34,676 nucleotides of DNA, taken from contig BFEA01000090.1 of NCBI GenBank assembly GCA_003427395.1, positions 2,707,651-2,742,326 of the forward strand, read 5' to 3'. Source of the stretch: Chara braunii. Its lineage: Eukaryota > Streptophyta > Charophyceae > Charales > Characeae. The position numbers and the translations under genes are program-made. Within the stretch, counting starts at the first letter, position 1; every line of letters starts with the position of its first letter. The notes beneath the pieces are model-generated. The model saw nothing but the letters and a program-made list of their open reading frames with translations. It was not told the DNA's origin and searched no databases. Positions 31,683-34,676 of this stretch are shown piece by piece.

Positions 31683-32199
31683 TGTGAGTAAATGTATTCG
31701 TGAGGATTAAGAATGAGACAAGATAATAGGATAAACAGGAAATAAATAAGAACTTCAATAAGAAATTATTAATATTGATACTTACTGATACTTACTGATA
31801 ATTACTGATAATTATTGATAATTACTGATAGTTACTAATAGTTACTAATAGTTACTGATAATTAGATATTACCCTTTTTTTTTTTCTTTTTTTTTTTTAC
31901 TTTCTGTGATAAAAAAAGGAAGCAATAACTTCTAATTAGATGGACTGGCTAGTGGGATCAATCAGGATAAGGTTTAAAGGATGAGAGCGAGGTCTGTGGA
32001 TGAGTGATGAGTGGATGCCAATACATTACCCATTTCTGTGTTTTGCAGCCTATAGCAGACCCGCTCCTTTTTCCTCCTCTGATTCCCTCTACCCTCTTTT
32101 CGTCTGTGAAATTCGGTTTACTGGATATTGCCACATGCCATGCCACTTGTCTCCCTGACACCCTCACGTGGTCAATACTTGATTATGCTTCTCTCCACA
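31683..32199 (-). other. Leader region just upstream of LINE ORF1
   Basis: AT-rich. Contains eight 10-bp units of the type A[CAG]TTACTGAT at 31781-31860 and poly(T)/poly(A) tracts at 31877-31920. No gene. It separates ORF1 from the G-box repeat array. Confidence 0.6.
31781..31860 (+). repeat. 10-bp tandem repeat
   Basis: Eight head-to-tail units, exactly 10 bp each, consensus A(A/C/G)TTACTGAT, lying about 100 bp upstream of the LINE ORF1 start. Confidence 0.92.
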
Positions 32200-34370
32200 T
32201 ATCGAAGTAAGAACCGCGCTGACCTCCTCACTCTGGAAACCAATCAGCCGGGCTCAAGGCTCATGATCTATGCATCACCAGTGATAACAACACGCCTTGA
32301 CTTATTTTGTGATCCTTCCTTGCGAGTCTTTGCCAACCTCCTCTCACAGGAAGCCAAACAGCTGAGGACCTGTTGTTTTCTCTCCTTGCCAATGCTTGAT
32401 TATATGTTCCTCCAAATGCCAAAGAAAGAGCATGTGATTACCCACCTGTCACCTTTAGCAGCGCCGGGCCATTACTACGGAACTTCGACGAGTCTTTCTC
32501 CAGATGTCAAAAGAAAAAACAGAGCCAACCTCTTCTCACAGTAAGCCGAACAACCGTTCACCTATTACTTCTTCTCCTGGCCAAAGCTTGATCCTTCGAA
32601 TGCCGAAGAAAGAGTTCGTGGCTCCTGACCAATGCTTGCTTGTACACTCCTCTGAATGCCTAAGAAAGAGCACGTGACTACCCACGTGTCCCCTTCGTCG
32701 GCGACAACCCACTACTACAGAGCGTCCACATCGACAATCACAAAGAAAGATCAGAACCGTCTCTCTCCCATGTACCTTCGCCGAATTGAGTCCGGCTCAA
32801 AAAAGTAACCTGCATTGATGTCTTTCACAAAGGTGGGTGAAAGACATTGTAAGACATTGTAAGCCAATGCATCTGGATGTGACGTCGACAATCGCGCAGG
32901 AAGCAAAATGACACCGATCTTTTTTCACCTGGTCATTTATACCACTCTTTCCAGATNNNGCCTCTGCTNAATNCTTAATGCATTAGCACACTCCTATTAC
33001 TTCTTCTGCTCGAATATGTAAGTACACACGTGTCAGCCCTCAGCAGTAAGCTATACACGTGTCATCTTTNNCATTTCCAGCCTTCTCCCTCCACNACCCA
33101 GTGAGCAGCGAAATNAGTCATGNCGTGGACNCCGTCNGACACAAATCACGCATAGCCAGTCTTCGACACGATCGTCACTCACTCACGCGCTCCCTTCTTT
33201 CTTCGTCACGATGGTCACACACACCTTGACTCTCGAATTTAATTTCGAGACGACTCATCATGAATCACCATGTCTTCGTAGATAGANGAACCATTCGTTA
33301 NTTGCATCATCCCTCCTTCTACAGATTCACCACNATCGTCACACACGCAAGTCACGCATATTCAGTCTTCTACACGATCGTCACTCACTCGCGCATTCCC
33401 TTCTTGCTTCATCACAATGGTCACATACGCCTTGATTCTCGATTTTAATTTCGAGATGACTCGCCATGAATCACCTTGTCGTCGTAGATAGATGAACCAC
33501 TCATTACTTGCGTCACCACTCCTACCGATTCGCCACGGTCGTCACCCACACCTTGACTTTCAAATCCAATTTCGAGATGACTCATCATGTAACATCATGT
33601 CATCGTTGATAGATGAGCCGCTCGTTACTTGCATCATCACTCCTTCATCATATGAATCATCCTACCCAATGCTAAGCACTCTCCTGCGGATGGCGAAAAA
33701 TGAACACGTCGCTACACACGTGTCATCCTCGCCAGCACCGGCCCTCTCCTTTCACTCACAGGGAGCAGAGAACTCATTATGTATCATCATGTCATCGTTG
33801 ATAGATTAGCTGCTCGTTATTTGCATCATCACTCCTTCTTCAGATGACTCATCCTACCCAATGCTAAGCACTCTCCTCCGGATGGCGAAAAATGAACACG
33901 TGGCTACACACGTGTCATCATCGCCAGCGCCGGCCCTCTCCTTCCATTCGCAGGGAGCAGAGAAATCAGTCATGCCCTGGACGCCGTAAGCCTGCTACGG
34001 AACGTCGGGCGAGACACCAATGGGAATACGGTTTAATCCAACCACTCATTACTTGCGTCACCACTCCTACCGATTCGCCACGGTCGTCACCCACACTTTG
34101 ACTTTGAATCCCAATTTCGAGATGACTCACCATGTAACATCATGTCATCGATGATAGATGAGCCACTCATTACTTACATCATCACTCCTTCTTCAGATGA
34201 CTCCTCCTGCCCAACGCTAAGCACGCTCCTCCGGATGGCGAAAAATGAACACGTGGCAACACACGTGTCATCCTCGCCAGCGCCGGCCCTCTCCCTGCAC
34301 TCACAGGGAGCAGAAAAATCGGTCATGCCCTGGACGCCGTAAGCCTGCTACGGAACGTCGGGCGCAAGAC
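32200..34370 (-). repeat. Degenerate tandem array with G-box palindromes; possible LINE 5' promoter monomers
   Basis: Repeats of about 190-350 bp carry the same ordered blocks: CAATGCTAAGCACTCTCCT, GGATGGCGAAAAATGAACACG, then ACACGTGTCATC, CGCCAGCGCCGGCCCTCTCC, GGGAGCAGAGAAATC and CTGCTACGGAACGTCGGGCG, plus a TTTCGAGATGACTCACCATG block with ATCATGTCATCGTTGATAG. Unit anchors are at about 32391, 32631, 33668, 33860 and 34213. Older copies on the left read AATGCCAAAGAAAGAGCATGTG in the same place. Perfect ACACGTGT palindromes (G-box core CACGTG) are at 33026, 33055, 33716, 33908 and 34261. Open frames here are repeat translations. Many N bases lie at 32957-33335. Confidence 0.8.
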
Positions 34371-34418
34371 GCGCGCTAGCCTATCCCCGAAAGAATCTTT
34401 TCTGGCCTTCCCAGCATC

Positions 34419-34525
34419 TGTCCCAGAAGGTCTCAGTGTCAGTATATCGTAAGGATAGTCAGAGTGTGAGTGTGCCCTAAGTTGCCCGAAGTCCCAGCGT
34501 ATGTTCCAAAAGGTCCCAGAAGTCA
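34419..34525 (+). repeat. Short tandem-repeat unit flanking the long LINE (right part)
   Basis: TGTCCCAGAAGGTCTC (34419-34434) repeats the left flank of the poly(A) exactly. It then continues with AGTGTCAGTAT, GTAAGGATAGTCAGAGTGTG and GCCCTAAGTTGCCCGAAGTC, the same unit as at 23206-23260. A further partial unit follows (TGTTCCAAAAGGTCCC). Confidence 0.8.
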
Positions 34526-34676
34526 GTATGCCTGTAACTGCGGACAGATACATTGAAAAGAAATCCCGGTGTGAGTATGGACTAAAGGGCTGTCAGATGC
34601 AAATGTCGCACACAAAGAGAGAGAGAGAGGAGAGAGGTCCTTCCGGACATCTGTTAAAATTGGAACGATACAGAGA
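34526..34676. other. Right edge, no feature recognised
   Basis: A short GA run at 34617-34632 only. Confidence 0.4.

Larger units (their letters stand above)
23292..34418 (-). mobile_element. Long LINE (non-LTR retrotransposon, L1-like), decayed, with tandem-repeat 5' region
   Basis: Read on the minus strand: repeat-rich 5' region (34418-31683), ORF1 (31682-28098), ORF2 with AP endonuclease, reverse transcriptase and zinc-binding C-terminus (28060-23482), 3' UTR, and a 13-base poly(A) at 23304-23292. The 16-bp sequence TGTCCCAGAAGGTCTC abuts the poly(A) on one side (23276-23291) and occurs again at 34419-34434, as expected for target-primed insertion. The 5' limit rests on that repeat alone. 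Because the flanks are themselves a tandem repeat, an independent satellite block on the right remains possible. The orientation matches the host gene. Confidence 0.7.

Noticed and set aside
33260-34342. Several 60-105-codon open frames in the right satellite
   Set aside because: They repeat the same words (e.g. LLRMAKNEHVATHVSS) because they translate the tandem array.
1-34676. CRISPR array, prophage or bacterial operon
   Set aside because: Nothing of the kind: repeats are tandem without unique spacers of equal length, and the genes are eukaryotic with introns and retrotransposons.

Overview
The window looks like a repeat-choked piece of a plant-lineage (streptophyte) nuclear genome. Three things point that way: exons of a glycine-rich gene family that I know only from land plants and their algal relatives, a U2 snRNA-like sequence with the plant-type 5' end (ATACCTTT), and a Ty3/gypsy element with a chromodomain-like tail. 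A large-genome charophyte alga would fit well, but the species is inference. There is no bacterial gene organisation.

Layout. A Ty3/gypsy retrotransposon (122-7559, + strand) is bounded by an exact 5-bp target-site duplication. Its 3' LTR is complete, but its 5' LTR is cut down to 383 bp, and gag and pol carry stops and frameshifts. Next come three exons of one host gene on the minus strand: exon A 18249-18464, exon B 15399-15714 and exon C 7815-7908. Their splice sites and phases agree, and they are separated by introns of about 2.5 and 7.5 kb. The introns hold old LINE pieces (9812-10560; 13392-15366, the latter with a twin-priming inversion), several minisatellites and long GA/TG runs. A truncated U2 snRNA-like sequence sits at 18721-18787.

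From 19.8 to 23.2 kb there is a decayed minus-strand LINE interrupted by a 1.3-kb hAT-like DNA element (20930-22238) with terminal inverted repeats and an exact 8-bp target duplication. Removing that element leaves the LINE frame continuous.

The right third is a second, long LINE on the minus strand: poly(A) tail at 23292, ORF2 (endonuclease, reverse transcriptase, zinc-binding C-terminus) at 23482-28060, and a long ORF1 at 28098-31682. Upstream of ORF1 lies about 2.2 kb of degenerate tandem repeats carrying the palindrome ACACGTGT (G-box type). A 16-bp direct repeat at 23276-23291 and 34419-34434 brackets the whole block, so the G-box array may be a monomer-type 5' promoter of the LINE. This is the most interesting biological proposal here.

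Two perfect 38-bp Nextera mate-pair junction adapters (28792-28829, 28967-29004), with a 131-bp duplication between them, are embedded in ORF1. They are assembly artefacts, not biology. No gene in the window appears to be an intact, complete protein-coding gene; the three host exons look functional but are only part of their gene.
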